Positions 31,701 to 40,620 of a DNA stretch of 64,000 nt are shown piece after piece. The translations under genes and the position numbers were made by a program. Below the pieces are notes generated by a model. That model was not told the DNA's origin. It did no database searches and was given only the letters and a program-made list of their open reading frames with translations. Within the stretch, counting starts at the first letter, position 1, and each line of letters opens with the position of its first letter. The DNA comes from Tritrichomonas musculus (taxonomy: Eukaryota; Parabasalia; Tritrichomonadida; Tritrichomonadidae): contig JAPFFF010000010.1 in the NCBI GenBank assembly GCA_039105265.1, positions 3,906,001 through 3,970,000 of the forward strand. Reading direction: 5' to 3'.

Positions 31701-32971
31701 CTGATGCAATAGCAAGATTAGGATTTATGTATTTAAATGGTGAAGTAGTACCACCTAATAAAGAAAAAGCCATTTATTATTTAAAAAAAAGTGCTTCATG
31801 TGGAATTGATGGCGCATGCTTTCTTTATGGCTATTTTCTCCTTAAAGGTGATGGAGTTCCTTGTGATATAATAGAAGGAGTAAAATATATACGAAAATCT
31901 ATTGACGAAGATTATATTTTTGCCATACTTCATTATTCATACCTACTTTACACAGGAGAAGGTGTTGAAGTGAATAAAAAAGAATCAGAAGAATATTTGA
32001 AAAGAGCAATTAAAAAGGATGGAATCAAATCATTATCCACTTATTCCAATTTTTTACAGAGTGGTTCATTTGTACAAAAAGATTTAAAAGCAGCTTTATT
32101 CTTCTTAAGAAAAGCAGCTGATTTTGGTGATGTCAACTCGGCCTATTATTATGCAATATTGGCATTAACAGAAGAAGGAATAGTTGAAAATAAATTAGTA
32201 GCATTTAAATATCTTCAAATTGCTGCTAATCATGGTAATTTGGAAGCAAAAAGCCTTTTATCCAAACATAATATAGAAAACCTTGATTTTTCAGAAGAAA
32301 CCGAAGAAAATGATGTTTCTGATTATGATAAAAAATCAGAAGAAGAATTGAATAAATTAAAAATTGAGGCCGATAATGGTAATTATAATTCTGCTTTCTT
32401 TTATGGTAGATATTTATTAAGTACAAACAAATCTGAAGCAGTAAAATATATAAAAATGGCGGCTGATAACTTGAACATTGAAGCTGCAAGATTTTTAGCT
32501 GATTTGTATCATGAAGGGATAGGAGTTAAGCAAAATGAAAGTCAAAGTATAAAATATTATAAAATAGCAGCCGATAATGGCGATGCTTATTCAATGGGGA
32601 AATATGCTTCTTTTCTCTTTAAAAAAAGAACTCGCAAAGATTCATTAGAAGCTACCAAATATTTCAAAAAATCTGCTGATCTGGAATTTGAAGATTCATG
32701 CTTCTTTTATGCATTTTTGCTATTGGAAGGAGAATGTGTTATAAAAGATGAAAAAGAAGCTGCCAGATATTTGAGAATTGGTGCTGATAAAGGTCATTCA
32801 TTATGCTTGCAATTGTATTCAGTTTTACTTTATGATGGAGTAGGAATTGCAAAAGATAGAACAGAAGCTATTAAATATTTCAAATTGGCTGCTGAAAAAG
32901 GAGAGTTGCTATTCTCAATTGATAAATTAAATTTGGGGTTAAGAACAATTCTTGACAATTACTTTTACTAA
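28793..32971 (+). CDS. TKL-type protein kinase with ~30 Sel1 repeats
   Basis: A 1392-aa protein from ATG at 28793. The kinase domain (about 10-270) is complete: LGSGSFGNVHL glycine loop, AAKET lysine, HRDLKPDN, CDFG, GTPIYMAPEI, DVYAFSL and CW..DPS.RPPF. Active Ser/Thr or dual-specificity kinase is expected. From about residue 305 to the end come roughly 30 Sel1-like repeats of about 36 residues (pattern AA.YFK.AAD.G...AM..YG..L..G.GV..N..EA). These are solenoid protein-interaction modules. This arrangement is common in Tritrichomonas. The last 200 bp, including the stop and 3' region, are duplicated at 37211-37413. Confidence 0.92.
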   Translation: MEKVPPIKLNDYRYITKLGSGSFGNVHLIEQIKTSVKYAAKETKNIRSDFLCNNESDFHREITSYSKVNNAAILNIIGYSPKNFDGLDQPMLILDYMKNGSLKDNFANLQKPTMRKKKYIILLGTALGMKYLHSLGIIHRDLKPDNILLDDDFYPYICDFGCSYNSDMELSKILMEDQQGTPIYMAPEIFLDEPYTYKVDVYAFSLIMYELITETSPFKEYKGSYKLFKDTKNGVRPELPETLDEKVTEFIKKCWSNDPSVRPPFSEIVEFIQQENFCKLFEIDKDELTNYLKKFNDDLKKPFLFMDFDVKKASEEGNVIATHFMGIKYLFGIGVEKNSKEAARYFEKASNLGDPESMFNYARMLEKGTDIECDYEKAVYYYEKAIELGNVNAMVNLAFMLREGKGIKVDKEKAAKYFKMAADKGDIESMNCYGILISSDSFKNKNVNEASHYLKSAADLGSTYAMNNYGSLLLAERIGTDYKKQAAAYFNKSASNGNAYANLLYGLMLWKGYGVKRNAKEADKYFNKFIDLSKDKEYGIVSEYYQIISFKKEDILTYLKSLGNDPKKSDDLLKYGICQFINGQSLIDFTELFEDYQRSASLGNTDSMFACGLMLVKGIGTQTNEKEGINLIQKAADRGSICAMLDYSSRSKDKAISLKYLQMAADFKIEQSEIDLFKKETFKSINNEQLNEMIILKGNELINGYKKTNDIFSIVHYYSKIDSVFLYANMLLFSNEKEKGVSYLKKGIELGDCKSMLRYGLMLQEGKEIPMNEEESLKYIKMAADKQNVVAIGHYGRFLYNGLGKIKPNQKEGVKYVKLAADKKDPESMILYGIILRTGKVVPMNKKEAVKYFKMAVNCNYPKAYHIYGIALFQGDGIPKNIKEAIKNWKKGIELNDSNCALAYSEMLLEGKGVPQNKKEGLQILKKFADKGDKIASFRYAEHLFNGDGIQKDDNEAFKYFTISAENNNPDAIARLGFMYLNGEVVPPNKEKAIYYLKKSASCGIDGACFLYGYFLLKGDGVPCDIIEGVKYIRKSIDEDYIFAILHYSYLLYTGEGVEVNKKESEEYLKRAIKKDGIKSLSTYSNFLQSGSFVQKDLKAALFFLRKAADFGDVNSAYYYAILALTEEGIVENKLVAFKYLQIAANHGNLEAKSLLSKHNIENLDFSEETEENDVSDYDKKSEEELNKLKIEADNGNYNSAFFYGRYLLSTNKSEAVKYIKMAADNLNIEAARFLADLYHEGIGVKQNESQSIKYYKIAADNGDAYSMGKYASFLFKKRTRKDSLEATKYFKKSADLEFEDSCFFYAFLLLEGECVIKDEKEAARYLRIGADKGHSLCLQLYSVLLYDGVGIAKDRTEAIKYFKLAAEKGELLFSIDKLNLGLRTILDNYFY

Positions 32972-33537
32972 AAAAAATCAATTAATATACATTTTTTTTT
33001 TTTTTTAAATTATATTATGTGAGAAACATAGATAGAAAACACAATCTCTAAAAATTAAAATATTTTTCAAAAAGTTGATTTTGATGTGTTTGAAAATCAT
33101 ACTTAGATTTAATATTTTTTTGGGTTTATATTTGGCACATACTAGCCAACTGTAGCTGATCATAAATATGTCTTAAATTCAAAAAAAGAATAAAGAGATA
33201 CGATTTTGGGTTTTGGGTTTGGAGATTTTTGAGTGAATGATCCAATGTAAAAATGGGTGCATAATTATGCCAATATGTTGAAAGATTCAGAAAAAGTCCA
33301 AGCAACAGAAGTAGAAAACGTACTCATATCCAACGAATCTAATAATTCTAAAAGCTACTTTTTCGATTCGATTTTTAAAAAATATAGGAGATTAGAAATC
33401 AAAATAAATCATTTCAATTTTCATGTCCAAAATTTAAGAATTCCGTTATAATGATTAATCATATTTTTAAAATTTTTTTTTTTTTTTATTTAAATTAAAG
33501 TTATGAGAATTATTCAAAATAAGATAACTTATTTATT
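32972..33537. other. Intergenic region with Sel1 relic
   Basis: Begins with the 3' region shared with 37320-37413. Near 33262 the plus strand reads HNYANMLKDSEKVQATE and stays open to 33451. The first part resembles one Sel1 repeat (YG.ML.DGD.V), the rest is unrelated. This is probably a relic and not a gene. Confidence 0.35.
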
Positions 33538-35781
33538 TTATTTCAGAAATAATTTTTTAATTTTTCTTTCATCTGCATAATCAATTGGTTTTTTACCACT
33601 TTCATCAACTACATTTACATCAATATTTTTTTGTTGCAACAGCAACTTAATTATTTCGGTATTCTTATTTTGAACTGCAGCATGCAAAGCAGTACTATTT
33701 CTTTTTTCTGTACTATAATATGTTGGTTTTATGATAGATATCACATTAACATCGATTTTTTGTTGATTTAATAATAGCTCAACAATATCAATATTACCAT
33801 TTGAAACAGCCAAATATAAAGGTGAGATTTGTTCTTCAATTTTTCCCGAATCACGTTTCAACAAAAATTGATTATTTCTTCGAAGATCGCCATTAAATCT
33901 TTGCATGACAAATGGAATGTTAACATCAATTTCAGGCCTATCCAAACAAAACTTAACAATATTAATGTTTCCGGTTTCAATAGCAGCATATAGAAGAGTT
34001 TTTTCTATTTCATTTGTTTTTTCTGAATATGAAGCACAGCCGCCAGCATTGAATTTAATTTGAGTTGATTTTTGATTGATGTCAGCATTTTTCTGTGATA
34101 ATAAAAGTTTCATGATCTCTATAAATCCTAGCTCAGCAGCTGCAACCAAAGCTGTTTTATATTCTATGTTTTCTAATCGCATGTGAGATGTGGAGCGAAA
34201 ATCCATAAAATCTTCAGTTAAAATTAAAGTCTCATTAATATCAACGTATTTTTTGGTTAACAAAAATTCCAAGATTTCAGTATAACCGCTTTCAATTACT
34301 TCATGTATCAATGGCTTTTCATCAACATGTGTAATATATCCATAATAAGAGAACATTTTCGATTTTGAATATTTTTTTGAATTGATGACAATTTCGATTT
34401 TGTCTGAATGAAGTAAAAGTTTAACGATTTCAAAATTTCCTTTTCGTGCAGCAATGTGTAAAGCTGTCACTTTTTCAAGATCATATCTATATGTGTCAAA
34501 GTCACATTCATCTATATATTCAGAATGTTTTCCAATTTTTCCACGTCTGACTATGTAAAATTCGATAGATTTAATAGGTTGAATTTTTTCATTTTCGCCA
34601 TTTTTGATAGCAATTGAGAGGGTGATATCGTCCTCATTTGGAAGAGATTTATATATGCTGTATTGATAATTAACATCAATTTCTGGCATTTGTAATAAAG
34701 ATTCAACAATAATTGGATAATCATATTTACAAAAGAAATAAAATAAATCCGATTTTGGTAAAATTTCAATGATTTGTTGAGTATTATAAATTTTTATATT
34801 GAAATTATAGTATTTTAGATGCTTCTTTAAAAGATATTGATCATATATTTTCTCATTTTGACAGAAATTATTTCGGAAATATTCTGCAATATCATCATGA
34901 TGACATTTGATGGCCTCAACAATGAGATATTGATATGATTTGCTTTTTGTATCTACCTTTTCTTCTTCGAGAAAATGAATTAAATCCGAATTTTTCCCAT
35001 GGATTATGTAAGGCCAAATTGAAGAGGTCAATTTTGCTCCTTTTTTATATAAGAATGTGAATATTTCTTGTGCACCGAAAAATGCTGAATATTCTATTAA
35101 TGTTATTGAGTCGTTATTCATTAATAATGGATTGATTTCATAAATTGATTTTTCAATTGTTGATGATGTTGACATATTTGTTTTCTCAAAATATTTAATA
35201 AAATCAATTACTTGATCATTTCGAATAAGTGAGCAAATATAACTATCATTTTCACCTATTTTTCGTTTTTGATTAAATTGATTTATATCATTTTCATTCA
35301 ATTCTTTAACTTTGCTTTGATATTCTTCTTTGAGTGTTTTTGGAAGAAATGATTTAATTTCTGGTAAAAAGTATTCAATATATGACTTTTTTTTCAATTT
35401 GTTTTGACTGATAAAATCAAATATACTTTGGTTAATAGTAATAAGTTTTGATTGAATGAGAGAAAGGAGAAGCCTTTTGTTACTTTGGAAAATATGGAAA
35501 ATCTCTGAATTTTGGAATTTTTTTTGAATTGATTCTTTATAATTATAGAGAATTCGATCAATTTTATTGAATAAATCTCCTGTTCTATGATAATTATTTG
35601 ATAAATGTACAAGTAAATACAAAAATGATTCGAATTTTTTTTTATTTTCTGTGATTTTTTGTTCATCAAGATAATTAATAAAAATACTAAAAGTATCTTG
35701 ATCATTATCTTCAATGAATGTGAGAAGATTTTCTTTAATATCTTTCATCAAATCAAAATATTGTTGGATAGTATCCATCAT
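33538..35781 (-). CDS. Ankyrin-repeat protein
   Basis: A 747-aa protein. The N-terminal about 200 residues are the helical region common in trichomonad ankyrin proteins (YFDLMKDIKENLLTFIED...). From about 200 onward there are ankyrin repeats, clearest at the C-terminus: VTALHIAARKGNFEIVKLLL, TALVAAAELGFIEIMKLLL, LLYAAIETGNINIVKFCL and STALHAAVQNKNTEIIKLLL. Between repeats the unit is extended by long loops (IDVNV...). There is no signal peptide or membrane helix, so it is probably cytosolic and a binding scaffold. ATG at 35781 follows an Inr-like TCATTTCATTT (35789-35801). Confidence 0.9.
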   Translation of the reverse strand: MMDTIQQYFDLMKDIKENLLTFIEDNDQDTFSIFINYLDEQKITENKKKFESFLYLLVHLSNNYHRTGDLFNKIDRILYNYKESIQKKFQNSEIFHIFQSNKRLLLSLIQSKLITINQSIFDFISQNKLKKKSYIEYFLPEIKSFLPKTLKEEYQSKVKELNENDINQFNQKRKIGENDSYICSLIRNDQVIDFIKYFEKTNMSTSSTIEKSIYEINPLLMNNDSITLIEYSAFFGAQEIFTFLYKKGAKLTSSIWPYIIHGKNSDLIHFLEEEKVDTKSKSYQYLIVEAIKCHHDDIAEYFRNNFCQNEKIYDQYLLKKHLKYYNFNIKIYNTQQIIEILPKSDLFYFFCKYDYPIIVESLLQMPEIDVNYQYSIYKSLPNEDDITLSIAIKNGENEKIQPIKSIEFYIVRRGKIGKHSEYIDECDFDTYRYDLEKVTALHIAARKGNFEIVKLLLHSDKIEIVINSKKYSKSKMFSYYGYITHVDEKPLIHEVIESGYTEILEFLLTKKYVDINETLILTEDFMDFRSTSHMRLENIEYKTALVAAAELGFIEIMKLLLSQKNADINQKSTQIKFNAGGCASYSEKTNEIEKTLLYAAIETGNINIVKFCLDRPEIDVNIPFVMQRFNGDLRRNNQFLLKRDSGKIEEQISPLYLAVSNGNIDIVELLLNQQKIDVNVISIIKPTYYSTEKRNSTALHAAVQNKNTEIIKLLLQQKNIDVNVVDESGKKPIDYADERKIKKLFLK

Positions 35782-36048
35782 AAAAAAAATGAAATGAAAA
35801 TTTGGGCACGATTTATAAAATTTTCAATTTTTCATATTCTTCAAAGATCAATATTGACCATCAACGATCAATGACTTTCACACATAATAAACAACAGTCA
35901 ATGGAGCAGAAAACATTGATTTAACTTTGAAAATTTTAATGGTAGATGAAAAAGCAAACTTTGTTGAGTTAAATTAAATGATAATTTTAATGAAAATTTC
36001 ACAATTTCAAGATATTCACACTCTTAAAATGCATAACAACCATTTTGG
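35782..36048. other. Upstream region of ankyrin gene
   Basis: Contains the TCATTT words close to the ankyrin start and otherwise no recognised feature. Confidence 0.4.
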
Positions 36049-36450
36049 TTATTTCACAATTTCTTGAAATAAAATACAAAAAAGATGTTTACAGCTATTA
36101 GAAGCATGTGTTGCAATACGTTTGATTTGAGATGGAATTATATATATAGTTTCCTCAACATCATTCATAGCTAAATAAATTATATCCAAAAAGCCACTTT
36201 TCAAGTCAATTTTTCCAACAAGGAACTTGCTTTTATAGATGAATTTAATGTTTTCATTACCATTTTTTATTACTTTTATATTTTTCAATTTATTAATTCC
36301 ATAACACCATCCTTCCTTAAATTATACAATGTTTGATAGAATTTCAATTGATTCAATAGATTACCACTTAAATGCATTTCTGCAAATTGTTCGAAGTTCT
36401 GAAATTTCAGTCTTTTAATCATTGAATATAATTGAAACAAATTGGATCAA
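36049..36450 (-). pseudogene. BspA-like (LRR_5) fragment
   Basis: The minus strand reads LRTICRNAFKW, stop, SIESIEILSNIV, stop, FKEGWCYGINKLKNIKVI. It then has an open 79-codon stretch with NGNENIKFIYKSKFLVGKID and IPSQIKRIATHAS..CKHL. These are LRR_5-type units with the AF..C..L spacing. Two in-frame stops and missing ends make it a relic. Confidence 0.65.
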
Positions 36451-36559
36451 GTGATGCTAATAACAGTAAACAATTAAACCCTGTTAAATTATGAATAATC
36501 AATTGATTCAATTTATATTCCATCAAACGTGAGTGAAATTGATCAATATGATTTATTTT

Positions 36560-36706
36560 CATCATGTTACATTTCAAGAAGATTCAAAACTTGAAGCTTT
36601 AAAACAAGATTCATTGTTTTTTTCATCAATCGAAGAAATTCATATTTTCCATCCTATTTTAAAAGAAATTCCTGAAAATTTTATTTCAATCACATGCAAT
36701 GATTAA
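36560..36706 (+). pseudogene. Second BspA-like fragment, opposite strand
   Basis: The plus strand reads TFQEDSKLEALKQDSLFFSS followed by IEEIHIFHPILKEIPENF and a stop. F.EDSKL..I......SSIE.I.IP is the pattern of trichomonad LRR_5 repeats. It is head to head with the fragment at 36049-36450, so the locus was inverted or two relics met. Confidence 0.5.
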
Positions 36707-36785
36707 AAGAACAACATAAAAAACATCTGTTATCAAATTAATTTTTACAATAAACATATTATTTATATTTATATGAATTTAATAC

Positions 36786-37180
36786 AAACTAATAAATTTG
36801 ATAGCTAGTATTCGTAGTTTACAATGTATATTAATGATAATTTATCATAATCATAGAACATTTTTATCTCTTTCAATACACCAATCATTAAGAAAATCTA
36901 GCATGCATACTTGTACATTTCTATTATATTTTTTTTTAAATATATAAACTAATAAATTTTGATAGCTAGTATTCGTAGTTTACAATGTATATTAATGATA
37001 ATTTATCATAATCATAGAACATTTTTATCTCTTTCAATACACCAATCATTAAGAAAATCTAGCATGCATACTTGTACATTTCTATTATATTTTTTTTTTA
37101 AATATATAAACTAATAAATTTTGATAGCTAGTATTCGTAGTTTACAATGTATATTAATGATAATTTATCATAATCATTAA
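36786..37180. repeat. ~160-bp tandem repeat, 2.4 copies
   Basis: Copies begin with AAACTAATAAATTT at 36786, 36946 and 37108. The first two are essentially identical apart from one or two bases and T-run length. The third stops after about 70 bp. The unit includes GATAGCTAGTATTCGTAG and CTAGCATGCATACTTGTAC. No coding potential. Confidence 0.9.
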
Positions 37181-37210
37181 ATAATTTCCAAAATATTGGT
37201 TAATATTTTT

Positions 37211-37413
37211 TAAATATTTCAAATTGGCTGCTGAAAAAGGAGAGTTGCTATTCTCAATTGATAAATTAAATTTGGGGTTAAGAACAATTCTTGACAATTA
37301 CTTTTACTAAAAAAAATCAATTAATAAACCTTATTTTTTTTTTTTTTTTAAATTATATTATGTGAGAAACATCAGTAGAAAACACAATCTCCAAAAGTTA
37401 AAATATTTTTCAG
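37211..37413 (+). pseudogene. Copied 3' end of the kinase-Sel1 gene
   Basis: This stretch repeats 32873-33071 almost base for base: the last 33 codons of the kinase-Sel1 gene, its TAA, and about 90 bp of 3' sequence with a longer T run. It has no start or upstream domains, so it is a dead fragment. It begins directly after the 160-bp tandem repeat. Confidence 0.9.
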
Positions 37414-38389
37414 AAATCATTGTCTTCATTAATTATCCAACGAAATCACTTAGATTGATTTTAAAACAAATTTTGACATATCTCAATTCCTTCTTTAGTA
37501 ACTTCAATTGGATATTATGTCAGCTATCCTGCTTATCAGAATAAAGTTGCAAAAAAGTGATATTGAATAATTGAAGATTATGATTAAAATTCAAATAATA
37601 AAAAAAAAAAAAAAAAAAACGATGCAGAAAACATGTATAAGTGTTTTGGTTTGTATAGTTGTTTATGCATTAATAAAATACTTTCAGAAAAATACGAGAT
37701 GATTTATTTATTCATTTTTATACAAATAATAATAAATATTTTATTAGAATTCATTCATTTAATCTTAAGTTGCTGAAGTTTATTATAATATTTTTCTCAA
37801 TTATTTTGAATGCTTAAAAACCAAAATAAGTGATATACTATTTTATTATAGTTTTCTATAATATTAAATGACCAATATTTTGATTAATTATACTATGCAT
37901 CAGTAACTCTTTCAATTTCAATTGAAATCACAAATAATCTTGAACAGATTACATTCATATTCAAATTATTAGAAAAATTACAAAATTTATAGAATCCTTC
38001 TAAAAGGAATATTTTCTAAATATACAATTTATTTGAGATTTATAAGTGCTTAAAATTATTTTTAATAATTTTATAATATAAAAAATATATTCTTTAATAA
38101 AAAGAATGAAGTAAAAAAAACTCTCCATTCAAAGAAAATGTTGAGATATTAAAAATATATTGCATCTTTAAATCATGAATGGGCAAAATATTATATTTTT
38201 TTGTAATATAAGCAGTAGATGGGCAGAATACATTATTTTGCATCTTATGAAATAAATACTTTTTTTTTTAACTGTTTATTTCAATTGGCTATTGTTCAAA
38301 AATTGAGTTTGTCTTAAAAAAATTATAACGTTATTCACAATTTCTATGAAAAGTAAAGTTTTAATTTCAACCATTTTTCTCAAGCTTGA
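37414..38389. other. AT-rich intergenic region with kinase-gene scrap
   Basis: Mostly featureless. At about 37622, after an A run, GCAGAAAACATGTATAAGT and the next 30 bp resemble 49019-49066 in the tail of the six-kinase gene. They are read as another copied scrap. No gene seen. Confidence 0.4.
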
Positions 38390-40297
38390 ATGTTTTGTTT
38401 AGTATTAATAATAGAGTTTTGTACTCTTTCAAAAAGCATTAGTTGCTCCAATTTTATTGGATGTGAAGAATGTACTGAATCCAAATGTACAAAATGTTAT
38501 TCAACTCAAGGATTTGATAATGATGAACTTAGTGAAACATATGGTCAATGCAAACCGTGTGAATTAAGATGCATTTCATGCGATAATGACTATAAAATTT
38601 GTCAAAGTTGTATAGCGTTTTATGGAGTTGATACAAATATTTCTAGCAGCGAGTATGGAAAATGCGTAAATTGTCAAAATTCAAATTGTCATTTATGCAA
38701 TGATGATTATACAAAATGTTATTCATGCTATAATGGATATGGAAAAGACACAGATAAAAATAGTGATACATATGGAAAATGCATTAAATGCATGACCCCA
38801 AAATGTTTATTATGTGCAAAAGATGCATATAAATGCACAGATTGTGATGATTATACAATTTTAGATAAAGACGTAAATAGTGAAACATATAACAAGTGCA
38901 TATCATGTCCATTTAATTGCCAAAAATGCTCAAAAGAATCAACTTGCCAAACATGTGGAGATGGTACCGGACGCAACAAAAATGGCGAATGTGTAAAATG
39001 TCTTGATCCAAATTGTAATAGTTGTTTAAACAATTATTCAATATGTACTGATTGTCTATATCCTTTAGGGGTTGATACTAATCGAAGTTCACCAACATAT
39101 GGAAAATGTGTTGAATGTCAAGGTTTATGTACAAGATGTGAGAGCAAAAATGCATACAAATGCAATTCATGTGAAGATGGTTATTATGCAAAAGATCAAA
39201 AATGTGTTCCTTGTACTGATACTAATTGTAATAAGTGCAATTATGGATTATGTTCAAGCTGTTCACCTGGTTATTATTTGTCTTATTATACATGCCAAAA
39301 AATACCAATAGAGAGTTGTGAAGATTATACAGGAAATTATTGCAATCGATGCAAACAAAATTATTATTATGATACAAAACAAAAATTATGTCTTAAAGCA
39401 AATATGGACAATTGCAATATCTCATTAGATTTAACACAATGCAAAAGCTGTATCAAAGGTTTTGGTCTTGACGAAAATGGAAAATGCGTCCAATGTCAAG
39501 ATAGTAATTGCGAAGAATGTTCTAATGATTACAAAAAATGCACCTATTGCATTGAAAACCATTTTTTGGATATAAAAAATGGAATTTGTCTTAATAATTG
39601 TAATATCGATAATTGTGTAAAATGTTCACGAAAAGGTGGATGTGAAGAATGTGATCCACTTTATAATTTAATTAGTAATTCATGCTATAAAAAAGAAGAC
39701 CCATATTGCCTTTCATATTACATTAGTTATTGCGAAAGATGTTCATTAGGATATGGCGTAAATGTAAGCTATTGTGTGCCTTGTGATGATCCGAATTGTC
39801 GTGACTGCAGTAAAGATTACAAATATTGTAATTCATGCAATGATGGTTATGTAAAATCTGAGGGTTATAATGGAAATTGTCTAAAATGCCTAGTAGATCA
39901 TTGCAGTTCATGCACCAAAAATATTAATCTTTGCGAGGAATGCGAATCTGGATATGGACTAGACTTATCAAAAGGATCTTCTTCATATGGAAAATGCGTT
40001 TCATGTTCTGATTATGGCTGCACTGAATGCAATTTCAATCCTAAACATTGCAAAGAAAATGAAAAGCCAATAGATCAAATAAGTAATTCATTTTCTTCTG
40101 ACATATTCATTTCACCATTTGATGAACCATCATCAAATCCAAATGATGAAAATGATCATAAGCCAAAAGATAAGAAATTGTCAACTGGAGCAATCGTTGG
40201 TATATCAGTTGGATCGGTTGCTGCTGCAGCATTAATTATTACAATATCTGTTTGCCTTTGTCGCAAAAAGATTCCAGTAGAAGCAATTTCTAATTAA
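38390..40297 (+). CDS. Cysteine-rich (VSP-like) type I membrane protein
   Basis: A 635-aa protein. A signal peptide is likely at residues 1-19 (MFCLVLIIEFCTLSKSISC). The ectodomain to about 575 is built of some 20 Cys-rich units of 25-45 residues with paired CxxC motifs (C..C....CTKCY, CVKC.D.NC..C). It recalls Giardia variant surface proteins and furin-like repeats. A short Asn/Asp/Pro linker, one membrane helix (GAIVGISVGSVAAAALIITI, about 603-625) and a 12-residue cytosolic tail (RKKIPVEAISN) follow. The tail lacks the CRGKA end of Giardia VSPs. It is likely at the cell surface; ligand unknown. The gene is intact. Confidence 0.85.
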   Translation: MFCLVLIIEFCTLSKSISCSNFIGCEECTESKCTKCYSTQGFDNDELSETYGQCKPCELRCISCDNDYKICQSCIAFYGVDTNISSSEYGKCVNCQNSNCHLCNDDYTKCYSCYNGYGKDTDKNSDTYGKCIKCMTPKCLLCAKDAYKCTDCDDYTILDKDVNSETYNKCISCPFNCQKCSKESTCQTCGDGTGRNKNGECVKCLDPNCNSCLNNYSICTDCLYPLGVDTNRSSPTYGKCVECQGLCTRCESKNAYKCNSCEDGYYAKDQKCVPCTDTNCNKCNYGLCSSCSPGYYLSYYTCQKIPIESCEDYTGNYCNRCKQNYYYDTKQKLCLKANMDNCNISLDLTQCKSCIKGFGLDENGKCVQCQDSNCEECSNDYKKCTYCIENHFLDIKNGICLNNCNIDNCVKCSRKGGCEECDPLYNLISNSCYKKEDPYCLSYYISYCERCSLGYGVNVSYCVPCDDPNCRDCSKDYKYCNSCNDGYVKSEGYNGNCLKCLVDHCSSCTKNINLCEECESGYGLDLSKGSSSYGKCVSCSDYGCTECNFNPKHCKENEKPIDQISNSFSSDIFISPFDEPSSNPNDENDHKPKDKKLSTGAIVGISVGSVAAAALIITISVCLCRKKIPVEAISN

Positions 40298-40614
40298 AAA
40301 TATTTTTGAAAAAATTTGACTCTAATATTTATCTTTTTTTAATTTTTATATTATTAGAATAATTTAGAGAATAAATCATATTATCTATTAAATATAAACT
40401 CTAGGAGAAATCCTTCTTCATTATATTCTTAGAAATGGTTGATTTTGAAGTTAATTTTGTCAATTATTTTTTTCTTCAATTGAAAGTTATAATGATTTAT
40501 CAAAATTATTGTTTTAATTCTTTTTATTAATTGAGATATTATGGTTTTTATTTTTTTTTTTCAGAAAAAGTTGAATTTTTGGATTTGCCATTTTAAGTTT
40601 ATATTGAAAAAAAA
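40298..40614. other. Intergenic region
   Basis: T-rich spacer between two genes on the same strand. No ORF or RNA recognised. Confidence 0.4.
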
Positions 40615-40620
40615 TCATTA
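40615..40620 (+). promoter_or_regulatory. Inr-like element
   Basis: TCATTA directly abuts the ATG at 40621, the same arrangement as at the kinase start at 12582. Confidence 0.45.
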
